Shown here piece after piece: positions 38,800-47,769 of a stretch of 64,000 nucleotides of DNA (within the stretch, counting starts at the first letter, position 1; every line of letters starts with the position of its first letter). Origin of the DNA: Rhizobium tibeticum. GTDB taxonomy: Bacteria; Pseudomonadota; Alphaproteobacteria; Rhizobiales; Rhizobiaceae. Both the position numbers and the translations under genes were made by a program. The notes beneath the pieces were generated by a model, which had not been told where the DNA came from, made no database searches, and saw only the letters and a program-made list of their open reading frames with translations. The stretch covers positions 1-64,000 of the forward strand of contig NZ_FOCV01000005.1 of the NCBI RefSeq assembly GCF_900110205.1, in the 5' to 3' direction.

Positions 38800-39516
38800 T
38801 CAGGAACCGCAGAAAGCCTTGAGCTTTGAAAGCTTCGGCACGTGGATATGCCGATTGGCAACGATCCCGATAATCCCCTCGGCCTTCAGCTTCGACATCT
38901 GACGGGAAACGGTTTCGATCGTCAGCCCGAGGAAGTCGGCAATATCCGCCCGCGATAGCGGCAGGTCGAACTGGCGCCGGTCGCCGGTCGCCTCGGGATC
39001 GAGATGCGTCGCGATCAGGAGCAAGAAGCTTGCGACCTTCTCCGCCGCCGTCTTGCGCCCCAGCGTCACCATCCAGTCGCGCGCTTCATCCAGCTCGCGC
39101 AGTGTCTGCGTCATCAGACGTTCTGCAAGCGCGGGGTTGCTCTTGACCATGCGCTCCAGCGCAACCTTTGGAATGCGACAGAGGTTGACGTCGGATGCCG
39201 CCTCCACCGACACGGCATTCTCGTCGGCATTCAGTCGGCCAAGGAGATCGGGAGCAAATTGCAGTCCAACGATCTGTTGGCGTCCGTCTTCCAGCGTCTT
39301 CGTGAGCTTCACGACGCCACGGATCACGGTGGCGTAGGATTCGGCCGGCATCTTCTCGCCAGCCAGCTCATCGCCGGCTTCGTGGTTGACGAGGCGCGTA
39401 TGCGCAGAAAGCGCCTGCAACTCATCGGCGCCGAGCGCGCCGCATATGCCCTTGTGGCGGACCTCACAACTCATGCAACGCACTGGTATGTTTGAATTAT
39501 GTATGTCTTTGCGCAT
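38800..39516 (-). CDS. fnrN: FNR-type oxygen-sensing regulator (FnrN-like)
   Basis: A 238-aa Crp/Fnr protein. The N-terminus has Cys14, Cys17 and Cys25 in VRCMSCEVRHKGICGALG and a fourth Cys in DVNLCRIPK, the set that binds an oxygen-labile [4Fe-4S] cluster in FNR. FixK proteins lack these. The C-terminal HTH includes LSRADIADFLGLTIETVSRQ. Start ATG 39516 follows GGAG; 39540 is less likely. A perfect FNR box lies 58 bp upstream of the start, as expected for the autoregulation known in Rhizobium FnrN. Other targets probably include the cyd genes. Confidence 0.9.
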   Translation of the reverse strand: MRKDIHNSNIPVRCMSCEVRHKGICGALGADELQALSAHTRLVNHEAGDELAGEKMPAESYATVIRGVVKLTKTLEDGRQQIVGLQFAPDLLGRLNADENAVSVEAASDVNLCRIPKVALERMVKSNPALAERLMTQTLRELDEARDWMVTLGRKTAAEKVASFLLLIATHLDPEATGDRRQFDLPLSRADIADFLGLTIETVSRQMSKLKAEGIIGIVANRHIHVPKLSKLKAFCGS

Positions 39517-39573
39517 CAACTCAGCTCCGCGCAAAAGCATAGACGACAGCCACAGCGGGACAATAGCGTTTTC

Positions 39574-39587
39574 TTGATTGAAATCAA
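39574..39587. promoter_or_regulatory. FNR box (anaerobox), perfect
   Basis: TTGATTGAAATCAA fits TTGAT-N4-ATCAA exactly. It is 58 bp upstream of the fnrN start codon, a usual activator/autoregulator distance. Confidence 0.85.
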
Positions 39588-39588
39588 A

Positions 39589-39762
39589 GTGTCACCGGAT
39601 GGGCTGACGCGCTTCGACGGCAACACCTTCGCCATCACGCCGAAGGGCCGGCCTTTCGTTCGGGTGATCGCGGCGACGTTCGACCGCTACCTCAGGGACA
39701 GGCGAAACATTCCGTCGCCTTGTGATCGAGATCAAGTTTTGCCGCGGCGAACCTTGCTATGA
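39589..39762 (+). pseudogene. hemN: 3' remnant of hemN (oxygen-independent coproporphyrinogen III oxidase)
   Basis: A plus-strand frame ending at 39762 reads DGLTRFDGNTFAITPKGRPF, then VRVIAATFDRYL, which matches the conserved end of HemN (TP-x-GRPFVR-x-x-A-x-x-FD-x-YL). The radical-SAM part is entirely missing: two bases before the remnant is the FNR box, and upstream is the fnrN promoter. HemN makes heme without oxygen, and in several alphaproteobacteria its gene neighbours an FNR homologue. I infer a deletion that removed most of hemN. Confidence 0.65.
39722..39735. promoter_or_regulatory. Second FNR box, one mismatch
   Basis: GTGATCGAGATCAA differs from TTGAT-N4-ATCAA at the first base only. 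It lies about 140 bp before the regulator gene that heads the cyd operon, so it could place cydDCABX under FnrN. Confidence 0.6.
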
Positions 39763-39832
39763 CTGACCGCGACACCAAATTGCCGCAGCCCTCACTGGCC
39801 GATTGCCTGTAGAGCCGACCCCGTTATAGTGG

Positions 39833-39850
39833 TTTCAGAAATTTCTGAAA
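39833..39850. promoter_or_regulatory. Palindromic operator candidate before the GbsR-like gene
   Basis: TTTCAGAAATTTCTGAAA is a perfect 18-bp palindrome, 24 bp before the chosen ATG (39874). Position and symmetry suggest autorepression by the winged-helix protein it precedes. Confidence 0.6.
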
Positions 39851-39873
39851 TCACAGACACAACGGAAACCGAG

Positions 39874-40452
39874 ATGAACCTTCCGCCGCTTGTTCAATCC
39901 TTCGTTCTGCACTTTGGTGAAATGGGCTCGCGCTGGGGCATCAACCGCACGGTCGGCCAGATCTACGCCCTGCTCTACGTGTCGCCTTCGCCGCTCTGCG
40001 CCGAGGAAATCGCCGATTCGCTCGGCATTTCGCGATCGAACGTGTCGATGAGCCTGCGCGAACTGCAGACCTGGAACCTCGTCCTGCTGAAGCACCGACC
40101 CGACGACCGGCGCGACTTCTTCACGACGCCGGATGACGTCTGGCTGATCCTGCGCACCCTTGCCGAGGAGCGCAAGAAGCGCGAGGTCGATCCGACGCTC
40201 TCGGTGCTGCGGGAAATCCTCATGCAGCGGCCGGCAAGTGAGGCCGAGCGTCATGCGCAGGAGCGCATGAGCGAGATGCACACGCTGATCGAACAGCTAA
40301 CGCATTGGTATGAGGACGTAAAACAACTTGAAACCGAACGGCTTGCAACGTTACTCTCGCTCGGAGCGAAAGTGACGAAGCTGTTGGAGGCCAAGGACCG
40401 AGTCGTTTCGCTCGGCCGCAGCCGCCGGCCCAATCCTGCGAACAAGAGTTAG
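39874..40452 (+). CDS. GbsR/MarR-type winged-helix regulator heading the cyd operon
   Basis: A 192-aa protein. A winged helix at about residues 15-95 has FGEMGSRWGINRTVGQIYAL, CAEEIADSLGISRSNVSMSL and RRDFFTTPDDVW, the GbsR pattern (DNA-binding helix plus wing). The C-terminal half is a coiled coil (about 120-170). A GTG at 39829 is in frame, but ATG 39874 leaves the perfect palindrome in the leader and gives the family N-terminus. It ends 5 bp before cydD, so it is the first gene of the cydDCABX transcript. The signal is unknown. Confidence 0.82.
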   Translation: MNLPPLVQSFVLHFGEMGSRWGINRTVGQIYALLYVSPSPLCAEEIADSLGISRSNVSMSLRELQTWNLVLLKHRPDDRRDFFTTPDDVWLILRTLAEERKKREVDPTLSVLREILMQRPASEAERHAQERMSEMHTLIEQLTHWYEDVKQLETERLATLLSLGAKVTKLLEAKDRVVSLGRSRRPNPANKS

Positions 40453-40456
40453 CGCT

Positions 40457-42157
40457 ATGGGGAGTGCTTACTTAGACGCAAAAGGAAAGCAGGCTTTCGG
40501 CAAGCCGGCAAAAACCGTGCCCGGACATGGTGGGTTGCGAAAGACAGCCGCGATCCTGACCCTGGCATCGCTGATGTGGATCCCACAGGCGGCACTTCTC
40601 GCCACGGCCGTCGGCCGCATTGCCGACGGCGGCGGCTTCACCGATGTTTTGTGGCTCGCCGTCTTTATCGCCCTGCTCGGCATAGCGAAAAGCTGTCTCG
40701 AGGCAGCTGGCGGCCGCATGGCGTTTCGCGCCGCGCGCGCCGAACTGACAGCGCGGCGTGAACTGGCTGCCGCAGCCCTTGCCCGACGCTCGCCGATCGA
40801 CAGCACGAAGCCGAGCTCCGGCGAGGCCGCAAGCGTTCTCGGCGAGCAGGCCGAGATGATCGTTGCCTATCTCTCGCGCTTCCAGCCGGCCCGCTTCAAG
40901 GCGAGTGCCGTGCCGCTGGTCATCCTTGCCTGTGTCTTGCCGATTTCGTGGATTGCGGCCCTCATTCTCTTGATCGCCATGCCGCTGATCCCGGTCTTCA
41001 TGGCATTGATCGGCTGGCGCGCGCAGGCGGCAAGCGAAAAACAGCTGGCAGCGACCGGCGGCCTCAACGGTTTCCTCCTCGACCGGCTGCGCGGGCTGGC
41101 CACCATCCGCGCGCTTGGTGCCGTCGACGCGACCGCGACGAGGCTGAGCGCCGACGCCGTGTCGCTGAAGGTCCGGACGATGGCTGTGCTGAAGATCGCC
41201 TTCCTGTCGTCGGCCGTTCTGGAGCTTTTCGCGGCTCTGGGCGTCGCGCTGGTCGCCGTTTACATCGGCTTCTCCCTGCTTGGAGAAATCCGCTTCGGCG
41301 CCTGGACAGCCGGGCTCGACCTGACGACCGGCCTCTTCGTGCTGCTGCTTGCGCCCGCCTTCTTCGAGCCGCTGCGCGAACTCTCGGCCGTCTGGCATGA
41401 CCGGGCCGCCGGTGAAGCTGCGATCAAGGCGATCGATGCGCTGAGCACTGGCGGCCTCATGCTGCCCGAGGACGCCGACCCATGCGCAGGCAAGCCAACC
41501 ACGCCAGCTGGCGCCATCCGACTGCAGAATGTCGGCTTCCGCTACGGCAAGGATACCGGCATGACGATCGACGCCTTCGATCTGAACATCCGTCCCGGCG
41601 AGCATGTCGCACTGCTCGGCGCCAGCGGCTCTGGAAAATCGACCCTGCTCGCCCTGATTGCCGGCCAGGCTGCCTGCGAGACCGGCAGCATCACCATCGA
41701 CGGACAGCCAGCCAACCCCGCCCTGTGGGCCAAGATCGCCTGGGTCGGCCAGAAGCCGCACATATTTGCAGGCACGATCGCGGGCAACATTTCGCTCGGT
41801 CGGCCCGGCGTTTCGATGCAGGCCGTGGCGAGGGCGCTTGAGCTCGCCAAGCTTCCCCGCTTCGCCCGCAGTCACGCTCGACGCCCGCTCGGCGATGGCG
41901 GCATGGGACTTTCGGGCGGCGAAGCGCTGCGCCTCGCAATCGCCCGCGCCGCCTGCAATATGGACGCCTGCATCGTGCTTGCGGACGAGCCGACGGCGCA
42001 CCTCGACGCCGAGACCGCAAGCGAGATCACCGAGGGCCTGCTTGCTCTTGCAAGGGGACGCACGCTTGTTGTGGCAACCCATGACCCGCGGCTTGCCGCG
42101 CGCATGGACCGGACGATCGCCCTCGATCTGGAAACCGCACGGGAGGCCGCCGAATGA
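40457..42157 (+). CDS. cydD: CydD, ABC exporter subunit for cytochrome bd assembly
   Basis: A 566-aa half-transporter: six-segment membrane domain (about 30-320) and ABC domain (about 345-560) with Walker A GASGSGKST, signature LSGGEALRLAIARAA, Walker B CIVLADEPTAH and switch His VVATHD. With CydC it exports glutathione and cysteine to the periplasm, needed to assemble bd oxidase. The stop overlaps the cydC start by 4 bp (ATGA). Confidence 0.95.
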   Translation: MGSAYLDAKGKQAFGKPAKTVPGHGGLRKTAAILTLASLMWIPQAALLATAVGRIADGGGFTDVLWLAVFIALLGIAKSCLEAAGGRMAFRAARAELTARRELAAAALARRSPIDSTKPSSGEAASVLGEQAEMIVAYLSRFQPARFKASAVPLVILACVLPISWIAALILLIAMPLIPVFMALIGWRAQAASEKQLAATGGLNGFLLDRLRGLATIRALGAVDATATRLSADAVSLKVRTMAVLKIAFLSSAVLELFAALGVALVAVYIGFSLLGEIRFGAWTAGLDLTTGLFVLLLAPAFFEPLRELSAVWHDRAAGEAAIKAIDALSTGGLMLPEDADPCAGKPTTPAGAIRLQNVGFRYGKDTGMTIDAFDLNIRPGEHVALLGASGSGKSTLLALIAGQAACETGSITIDGQPANPALWAKIAWVGQKPHIFAGTIAGNISLGRPGVSMQAVARALELAKLPRFARSHARRPLGDGGMGLSGGEALRLAIARAACNMDACIVLADEPTAHLDAETASEITEGLLALARGRTLVVATHDPRLAARMDRTIALDLETAREAAE

Positions 42158-43842
42158 GCGCATCGCTTTCCAACCTCAAGCCGATCGTCAAGCTCTTCGT
42201 GACCGAACAACGCCGCGGCTTGATCCTCGGGGCCGCGCTTTCGGCGACCACGGTATCTGCAGGGATTGCTCTGCTCGGCCTCTCCGGCTGGTTCATCACG
42301 GCAACCGGCATCGCCGGGCTTTCGGCAGCAACGCTCGCCACCTTTGACGTCTTCATGCCGTCGGCCGGCATTCGCCTGCTTGCGCTCGGCCGGACCGCTT
42401 CGCGCTACGGCGAGCGGCTCACCACCCATGACGCAACGCTGAGCGTGCTCGCGGCTCTGCGCGAACGCTTGTTTCGTGGATGGTCCGTGGCCGGTGGCGC
42501 CCGGGAGCTTGCACGCCGGCCCGCCCGCCTGCTCTTCCGCCTGACGGGCGACATCGACGCGCTCGATTCCCTTTATCTGCGCGTGCTGGTTCCGGCAGGC
42601 GTTGCGATCTGCACGGCGCTTGCCGCGAGCATCGCGCTCGGCCTCATGCATCCACTCTTCGGACTGGCGGCCGGCATCGTGCTGCTTGCCGCCGGTCTCG
42701 GCATTCCCGTCGTCGCCGGACGTCGGGCAGCAAAGCATGCTCGCCGCCGTGCCTATGGCATCGAGGCCGTTCGCGCGCGCACCGTTGATCTCGTCGCCGG
42801 CCAGACAGACTTGCTGATGGCCGGGTGCCTGGATGCACAGCGTGCGGCGATCGCCGAAGCCGACCGCTATGCCGCTTGCGCCGACGACCGCCTCAACCGC
42901 GTCGAAGCCGGCGTCACATTCGGCTTCGGCCTCATCGCTACCGCGTTGCTCAGCGGTTCGCTCATGGCTGGGGCAGCATTGAGCGTAGCGGGCACAATCA
43001 GCCCGCCGGTCGCCGCGCTCGGGGTGCTGATGATCTTCGCCGCAGTCGAGCCCTTCGGTGCGCTGCGCCGTGGTGCGATGGAGCTCGGCCGAACCCTGCT
43101 TGCCGCCCGCCGCATCGCGCCGCGCCTGTCGGCAGATGAAGGCGCACACCGCAACGCTGCATCGGCTCCCGATCTGGCTTTTTGCCTGAACGAAGTGACC
43201 GCGGGATATGAGGCGGAAATGCCTGTGCTAGGCAGCATCACCCTCGATCTAAAGGTCGGCGAAAAACTCGCATTGATCGGCGCAAGCGGTAGCGGCAAAT
43301 CGACACTCCTTTCGCTTCTCGCAGCCGAAATAGAGGCCAGCCACGGAGCCGTCGAATGCGTCGAGGCGACCCTCTTGACGCAGCGCACGGAGCTTTTCCA
43401 AGATAGCGTTCGCGGCAATCTGCAACTCGCGAGCTCCGATGCAAGCGACGTCGCGCTGCATGGGGCACTCGCCGCCGCCGGTCTCCTGCGCGCAGTCGTC
43501 GCTCTGCCACGCGGCCTCGACACGCCGCTTGGCGAAGGCGGCATGGGGCTCTCGGGCGGTCAATCGCGCCGCCTTGCCCTCGCCCGGCTCTTCCTGCGCG
43601 ACGCGCCGCTCTGGCTGCTGGATGAGCCGACGGAAGGCCTCGATGGCGCAACCGCGCGCGATGTCATGAGCCGTCTGGTGGAGAAAGCGCAGGGACGCTC
43701 GCTCGTCATCGCCACGCATATCCGTAGGGAGGCCGCGATCGCGGACGTCATCGCGGTCATGGAGGATGGGCGCATCACCGACGTTTCGCGCCGCGGAGAG
43801 GCAGCGTTCGAAAAGGCTTTGAACCGGTTGAGACCGGACTGA
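42154..43842 (+). CDS. cydC: CydC, ABC exporter subunit for cytochrome bd assembly
   Basis: A 562-aa partner of CydD. N-terminal membrane domain (GLILGAALSATTVSAGIALL first segment), ABC domain with GASGSGKST, LSGGQSRRLALARLF and WLLDEPTEGLD; switch region VIATHIRR. The AAASGDIDAL-like RLTGDIDALDSLYLRVLVP stretch is the coupling helix region of CydC. Expressed from the ATGA overlap with cydD. Confidence 0.95.
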   Translation: MSASLSNLKPIVKLFVTEQRRGLILGAALSATTVSAGIALLGLSGWFITATGIAGLSAATLATFDVFMPSAGIRLLALGRTASRYGERLTTHDATLSVLAALRERLFRGWSVAGGARELARRPARLLFRLTGDIDALDSLYLRVLVPAGVAICTALAASIALGLMHPLFGLAAGIVLLAAGLGIPVVAGRRAAKHARRRAYGIEAVRARTVDLVAGQTDLLMAGCLDAQRAAIAEADRYAACADDRLNRVEAGVTFGFGLIATALLSGSLMAGAALSVAGTISPPVAALGVLMIFAAVEPFGALRRGAMELGRTLLAARRIAPRLSADEGAHRNAASAPDLAFCLNEVTAGYEAEMPVLGSITLDLKVGEKLALIGASGSGKSTLLSLLAAEIEASHGAVECVEATLLTQRTELFQDSVRGNLQLASSDASDVALHGALAAAGLLRAVVALPRGLDTPLGEGGMGLSGGQSRRLALARLFLRDAPLWLLDEPTEGLDGATARDVMSRLVEKAQGRSLVIATHIRREAAIADVIAVMEDGRITDVSRRGEAAFEKALNRLRPD

Positions 43843-43918
43843 GCCACACCGCATGACCGCCAGGCAATCCGGTTTGGCGGGAACCCTTCGTACCCCGTGG
43901 GACCGTGGGAGAAAGACA

Positions 43919-45499
43919 ATGGAACTAGACATCGTCGCGCTATCGCGCTTCCAATTTGCGCTGACTGCGCTTTACCACTTTTTATTCGTGCCTTTGACGC
44001 TCGGGCTCTCCGTGCTGCTTGCCATCATGGAAACCGTCTACGTCATGACGGGCCGCCAGGTCTGGCGGCAGATGACGAAGTTCTGGGGCATACTGTTCGG
44101 CATCAACTTTGCAATCGGGGTCGCCACCGGCATCGTCATGGAGTTCCAGTTTGGCATGAACTGGAGCTACTACAGCTACTATGTCGGCGATATTTTTGGC
44201 GCACCGCTGGCCATCGAAGGGCTGATGGCGTTCTTCCTTGAAGCAACCTTCGTCGGCCTGTTCTTCTTCGGATGGGACAAGCTTTCGAAGGTCGGTCACC
44301 TGGTCGCGACATGGTGCGTGGCACTCGGCTCCAACTTCTCGGCTCTCTGGATCCTCGTCGCCAACGGCTGGATGCAGAACCCGGTCGGCTCGGCGCTCAA
44401 TCCGCAGACAATGCGCATGGAAATCACCAGTTTCTTCGACGTGGTCTTCAATCCGGTCGCCCAGGCGAAATTCGTCCACACCGTATCGGCCGGTTATGTC
44501 TGTGCATCGATCTTCGTGCTCGGCGTCTCGGCCTGGTACCTGTTGAAGGGTCGACACCTCGAAATCGCCAAGCGTTCAATGACGGTTGCGGCATCGTTCG
44601 GCCTGGCATCGGCGCTTTCGGTCGTCGTCCTCGGTGACGAAAGCGGCTACCTCGCGACCGAAAACCAGAAGATGAAGCTCGCCGCCATCGAGGCGATGTG
44701 GGAGACGGAACCAGCGCCCGCCGCCTTCACTGCCTTCGGCTTCCCCGACCAGGAAGCGCGCGAGACGCATTTTGCCATCCATATTCCCTGGGTCATGGGT
44801 TTGATCGGCACACGCTCGCTGACGACGGAGATCCCCGGTATCGACAAGCTCGAGCAGCAGGCGGAAGCCCGCATTCGCGACGGTATCAAGGCCTACGACG
44901 CGCTGATGCAGATCCGCGCCGCAGCAACGCCGGAGGGTATCGCACCTCAGGTCCGCACCTCGTTCGAGGAACTGGGACACCAGCTCGGCTACGCTCTTCT
45001 TCTGAAGCGCTACGTCGACGATCCGCGCCAGGCCACGGACGCGCAGATCACCCAAGCCGCACGGGACACGATCCCGCATGTACCGACGCTCTTCTGGTCG
45101 TTCCGCATCATGGTCGGGCTCGGCATGTTCTTCATTGTCTTGACGGCCACCTTCTTCTGGCTCTCGGCACGGCGTCATCTGGACAGGTACCCGCTCCTCC
45201 TGAAGATTGCCGTCTTCGCGATCCCGCTTCCCTGGATTGCCATCGAGGCGGGTTGGATCGTTGCTGAAATCGGCCGTCAGCCGTGGGTCATCGAAGGTGT
45301 TTTGCCGACGGCAATGGCGGTGTCGAGCCTCGGCGCAAGCACGGTACTGCTGACGATCATCGGCTTTGCCGTGCTCTACACCACGCTCATCATCGTCGAG
45401 ATGACGCTGATGATCAGAGCCATCCAGAAGGGGCCGGAGCCGGACGACGAGCCGGAAGCAGAGCTTATTTCCGAAACCCTCGTTCCCGCTGCGGAGTAA
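43919..45499 (+). CDS. cydA: Cytochrome bd ubiquinol oxidase subunit I
   Basis: A 526-aa membrane protein. Heme ligand His near residue 19 is in LYHFLFVPLTLG; GRQPWVIEGVLPT is the conserved quinol-oxidase motif; FAIHIPWVMG and the Q-loop region lie between; WSFRIMVGLGMFFI has the second heme-ligand Met. Start ATG 43919 (MELDIVALSRFQF) fits the family; the frame is open 22 codons further upstream. It oxidises ubiquinol at very low oxygen. RBS GGGAGAAAG. Confidence 0.96.
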   Translation: MELDIVALSRFQFALTALYHFLFVPLTLGLSVLLAIMETVYVMTGRQVWRQMTKFWGILFGINFAIGVATGIVMEFQFGMNWSYYSYYVGDIFGAPLAIEGLMAFFLEATFVGLFFFGWDKLSKVGHLVATWCVALGSNFSALWILVANGWMQNPVGSALNPQTMRMEITSFFDVVFNPVAQAKFVHTVSAGYVCASIFVLGVSAWYLLKGRHLEIAKRSMTVAASFGLASALSVVVLGDESGYLATENQKMKLAAIEAMWETEPAPAAFTAFGFPDQEARETHFAIHIPWVMGLIGTRSLTTEIPGIDKLEQQAEARIRDGIKAYDALMQIRAAATPEGIAPQVRTSFEELGHQLGYALLLKRYVDDPRQATDAQITQAARDTIPHVPTLFWSFRIMVGLGMFFIVLTATFFWLSARRHLDRYPLLLKIAVFAIPLPWIAIEAGWIVAEIGRQPWVIEGVLPTAMAVSSLGASTVLLTIIGFAVLYTTLIIVEMTLMIRAIQKGPEPDDEPEAELISETLVPAAE

Positions 45500-45505
45500 T
45501 CCATC

Positions 45506-46660
45506 ATGGTCCTGCACGAGCTGATAGACTACGAAATCCTGCGCTTGATCTGGTGGCTGCTTCTCGGCGTACTCCTGATCGGCTTTGCCACCACGGATGG
45601 CTTCGACCTCGGCGTCGGCACATTGTTGCCTTTCGTCGCCAAGACCGATACGGAGCGCCGCGTCGCCATCAACACGATCGGCCCTGTCTGGGAAGGAAAC
45701 CAGGTCTGGCTGATCGTTGGCGGGGCCGCGACTTTCGCCGCCTGGCCGCCGCTTTACGCCGTGTCGTTCTCGGGCTTCTACCTCGCGATGTTCGCGATCC
45801 TGTTCGCGCTCATCCTGCGCCCGGTCGGCTTCAAGTATCGCTCCAAGCGCGAGAGTGCCCGCTGGCGCAACAACTGGGACTGGGCGCTGTTCGTCGGTGG
45901 TTTCGTACCGTCGCTGATCTTCGGCGTCGCCGTTGGCAACGTGCTGCAAGGCGTGCCGTTCCGCTTCGACCCGGCTGACATGCGCATCTTCTACGAGGGC
46001 TCGTTCTTTGGCCTTCTCAACCCTTACGCTCTGCTTTGTGGCCTGCTCTCGGTCGCCATGTTCGTCATGCACGGCGCTTCCTGGCTGGTCCTGAAAGCAA
46101 GCGGCACGGTCGCCGAACGGGCAAGACGCTATGGCAGCCTCGCCGCGCTCGCCGTCATCATCCTTTTCGCACTCGGCGGCATCTTCCTGGCGCTTGGTGT
46201 GAGTGGCTACAGCATCACCAGCGAGATCAACCGGGCCGGCCCGTCGAACCCTCTGCTCAAGACGGCCACCCACGATGGCTTCTGGCTGACGAACTATGGC
46301 ACCCACTCGTGGATGCTGATTGCGCCGGTCCTCGGCTTCCTCGGAGCAGCAGCCGCCTTCCTCGCCCTTCGGGCAAAATGGGAAGTCGCTACCCTGCTCT
46401 TCAGCAAGCTCTCGATCTTCGGCATCATCTCGACCGTCGGTCTCTCGATGTTTCCGTTCATCCTGCCCTCCTCACTCGACCCGAGGTCGAGCCTGACGGT
46501 ATGGGATGCCTCGTCGAGCCACATCACGCTGTTCGTCATGCTTGTCGTGTCGCTGATCTTCCTGCCGATGATCGTCGCCTACACCGCCTGGGTCTACAAA
46601 GTCCTCTGGGGCAAGGTCGATGAAGAGACCGTCAACGACAAGAGCGGCCACGCTTACTAA
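45506..46660 (+). CDS. cydB: Cytochrome bd ubiquinol oxidase subunit II
   Basis: A 384-aa protein with eight or nine membrane segments. The N-terminus ILRLIWWLLLGVLLIGFATT, then DGFDLGVGTLLPF and NTIGPVWEGNQVWLI are CydB signatures. It forms the CydAB heterodimer. Starts 7 bp after cydA with GGAG upstream. Confidence 0.96.
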   Translation: MVLHELIDYEILRLIWWLLLGVLLIGFATTDGFDLGVGTLLPFVAKTDTERRVAINTIGPVWEGNQVWLIVGGAATFAAWPPLYAVSFSGFYLAMFAILFALILRPVGFKYRSKRESARWRNNWDWALFVGGFVPSLIFGVAVGNVLQGVPFRFDPADMRIFYEGSFFGLLNPYALLCGLLSVAMFVMHGASWLVLKASGTVAERARRYGSLAALAVIILFALGGIFLALGVSGYSITSEINRAGPSNPLLKTATHDGFWLTNYGTHSWMLIAPVLGFLGAAAAFLALRAKWEVATLLFSKLSIFGIISTVGLSMFPFILPSSLDPRSSLTVWDASSSHITLFVMLVVSLIFLPMIVAYTAWVYKVLWGKVDEETVNDKSGHAY

Positions 46661-46672
46661 AGGAGAAAGACG

Positions 46673-46783
46673 ATGTGGTATTTCGCATGGATCCTCGGCC
46701 TGCCCCTGGCCGCCGCCTTCGCCGTCCTCAACGCCATGTGGTATGAGCTGATGGACGACGAAGCCAAGAAGCGACAGCAGTAG
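46673..46783 (+). CDS. cydX: CydX/CbdX small subunit of cytochrome bd oxidase
   Basis: A 36-aa single-span protein, MWYFAWILGLPLAAAFAVLN followed by AMWYELMDDEAKKRQQ. MWYFAWILG is the CydX signature, with the conserved Trp/Tyr pair; a charged C-tail follows the one membrane helix. AAGGAG precedes ATG. It begins 13 bp after cydB, and CydX is known to stabilise bd oxidase in other bacteria. Too short for many gene callers. Confidence 0.93.
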   Translation: MWYFAWILGLPLAAAFAVLNAMWYELMDDEAKKRQQ

Positions 46784-46811
46784 CGCTTCGGCGTCCTGTT
46801 TGAAACCAACG

Positions 46812-46846
46812 AAGGGACGGTCTGCGCAGGCGCTCGTCCTTTTTTT
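46812..46846 (+). terminator. Intrinsic terminator after cydX
   Basis: A GGGACG...CGTCC stem with a small internal GCG/CGC hairpin is followed directly by seven T (46840-46846), 30 bp past cydX. Confidence 0.85.
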
Positions 46847-46907
46847 GCGTGAGAGACGTCAGCTTCGAAATTCTGATGCTCACGAACTCGAAGGTTAATA
46901 GCTGGGG

Positions 46908-47391
46908 CTAATAGCTGGCCTCGACGAAAATCCGGAGCTTCGACGCCGGCCCGATCCTCGGCCTCGAAGCGCGACGCGGTCGGGCTGTCCAGATCGATGA
47001 CGCCAAGAATTTTACCGTTGCGTTGAAGCGGCACGACGAGTTCCGAACGCGAGGCGGCGTCACAGGCGATATGCCCGGGAAACGCATCTACGTCCTCGAC
47101 GAGGATCGAAGTCCCCTTTTCCACAGCCGTACCGCAGACCCCGCGGCCGACCGCGATTCGAACGCACGCGGCCTTGCCCTGGAATGGTCCAAGAACCAGC
47201 TCCTTGTCCGATTTCAGGAAGTAGAAGCCCGCCCAGTTCAGATCCGGCATCATTTCGAACATCAGAGCCGATGTATTCGCGGCATTGGCGATCATATCGC
47301 TTTCGCCGTGCAGCAGCCCCTTCAGCTGCTGGCAAAGCTCTTTGTAGAAATCGGCCTTGTTGGCGGAATTTATGGTCGCGGCCTGAAACAT
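46908..47391 (-). pseudogene. msrC: Free methionine-(R)-sulfoxide reductase (GAF), frameshifted near its end
   Basis: The protein from ATG 47391 shows the fRMsr pattern of a single GAF domain: LNWAGFYFLKSDKELVLGPF, CVRIAVGRGVCGTAV with two of the three redox Cys, FPGHIACDAASRSELVVPL with the third, and GVIDLDSPTASRFEAEDRAG. After GVE the annotated frame runs 100 codons into nonsense. Inserting two bases at about 46938-46942 restores KLRIFVEASY and a stop at 46908-46910, the normal end of this about 160-aa family. The enzyme reduces free Met-R-sulfoxide via thioredoxin. It may be intact apart from the last ten residues, or the shift may be an error. Confidence 0.8.
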
Positions 47392-47769
47392 ATCCGTTAT
47401 CGCTTCCGTTTGCGTGGTGAGCGTCGATATAGGGGCACGCACCCCGATTGCCAAACGCAATCGTCAGGAGCAGGATGGACCATCATGTCACTCGATGGCG
47501 ATAGTTATCAGCAACCATCTTGTCGGTCGATGATCCGACTCTATGTAGTGCCCTGTCGCGACCTATTGCGGATCGCGAATTAAGTCGGCCGGCAGCTGCG
47601 GTTTGCGCGCACGGCGATATCGGGCGGCGGTCAGTTAAAACGCAGCCGCCCCTCATTGTTAGGGCATTGCGACGAGCGCAGCAGCTATCTCGGCAAAGCT
47701 GCGCAAGACGTCATGAAGCCGCTTCGGCTGGGCAGATTGATCCATTGATTTCAAGCAGAGGTAAGGACG
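47392..47769. other. Non-coding gap
   Basis: 378 bp between divergent genes. No frame on either strand looks like a protein and no strong hairpin was seen. It must hold both promoters. Confidence 0.5.

Noticed and set aside
40472-46306. Long minus-strand frames opposite cydDC and cydAB
   Set aside because: Antisense shadows; sequences are Arg/Gly/Glu-rich and match nothing, whereas the plus strand holds complete Cyd proteins.
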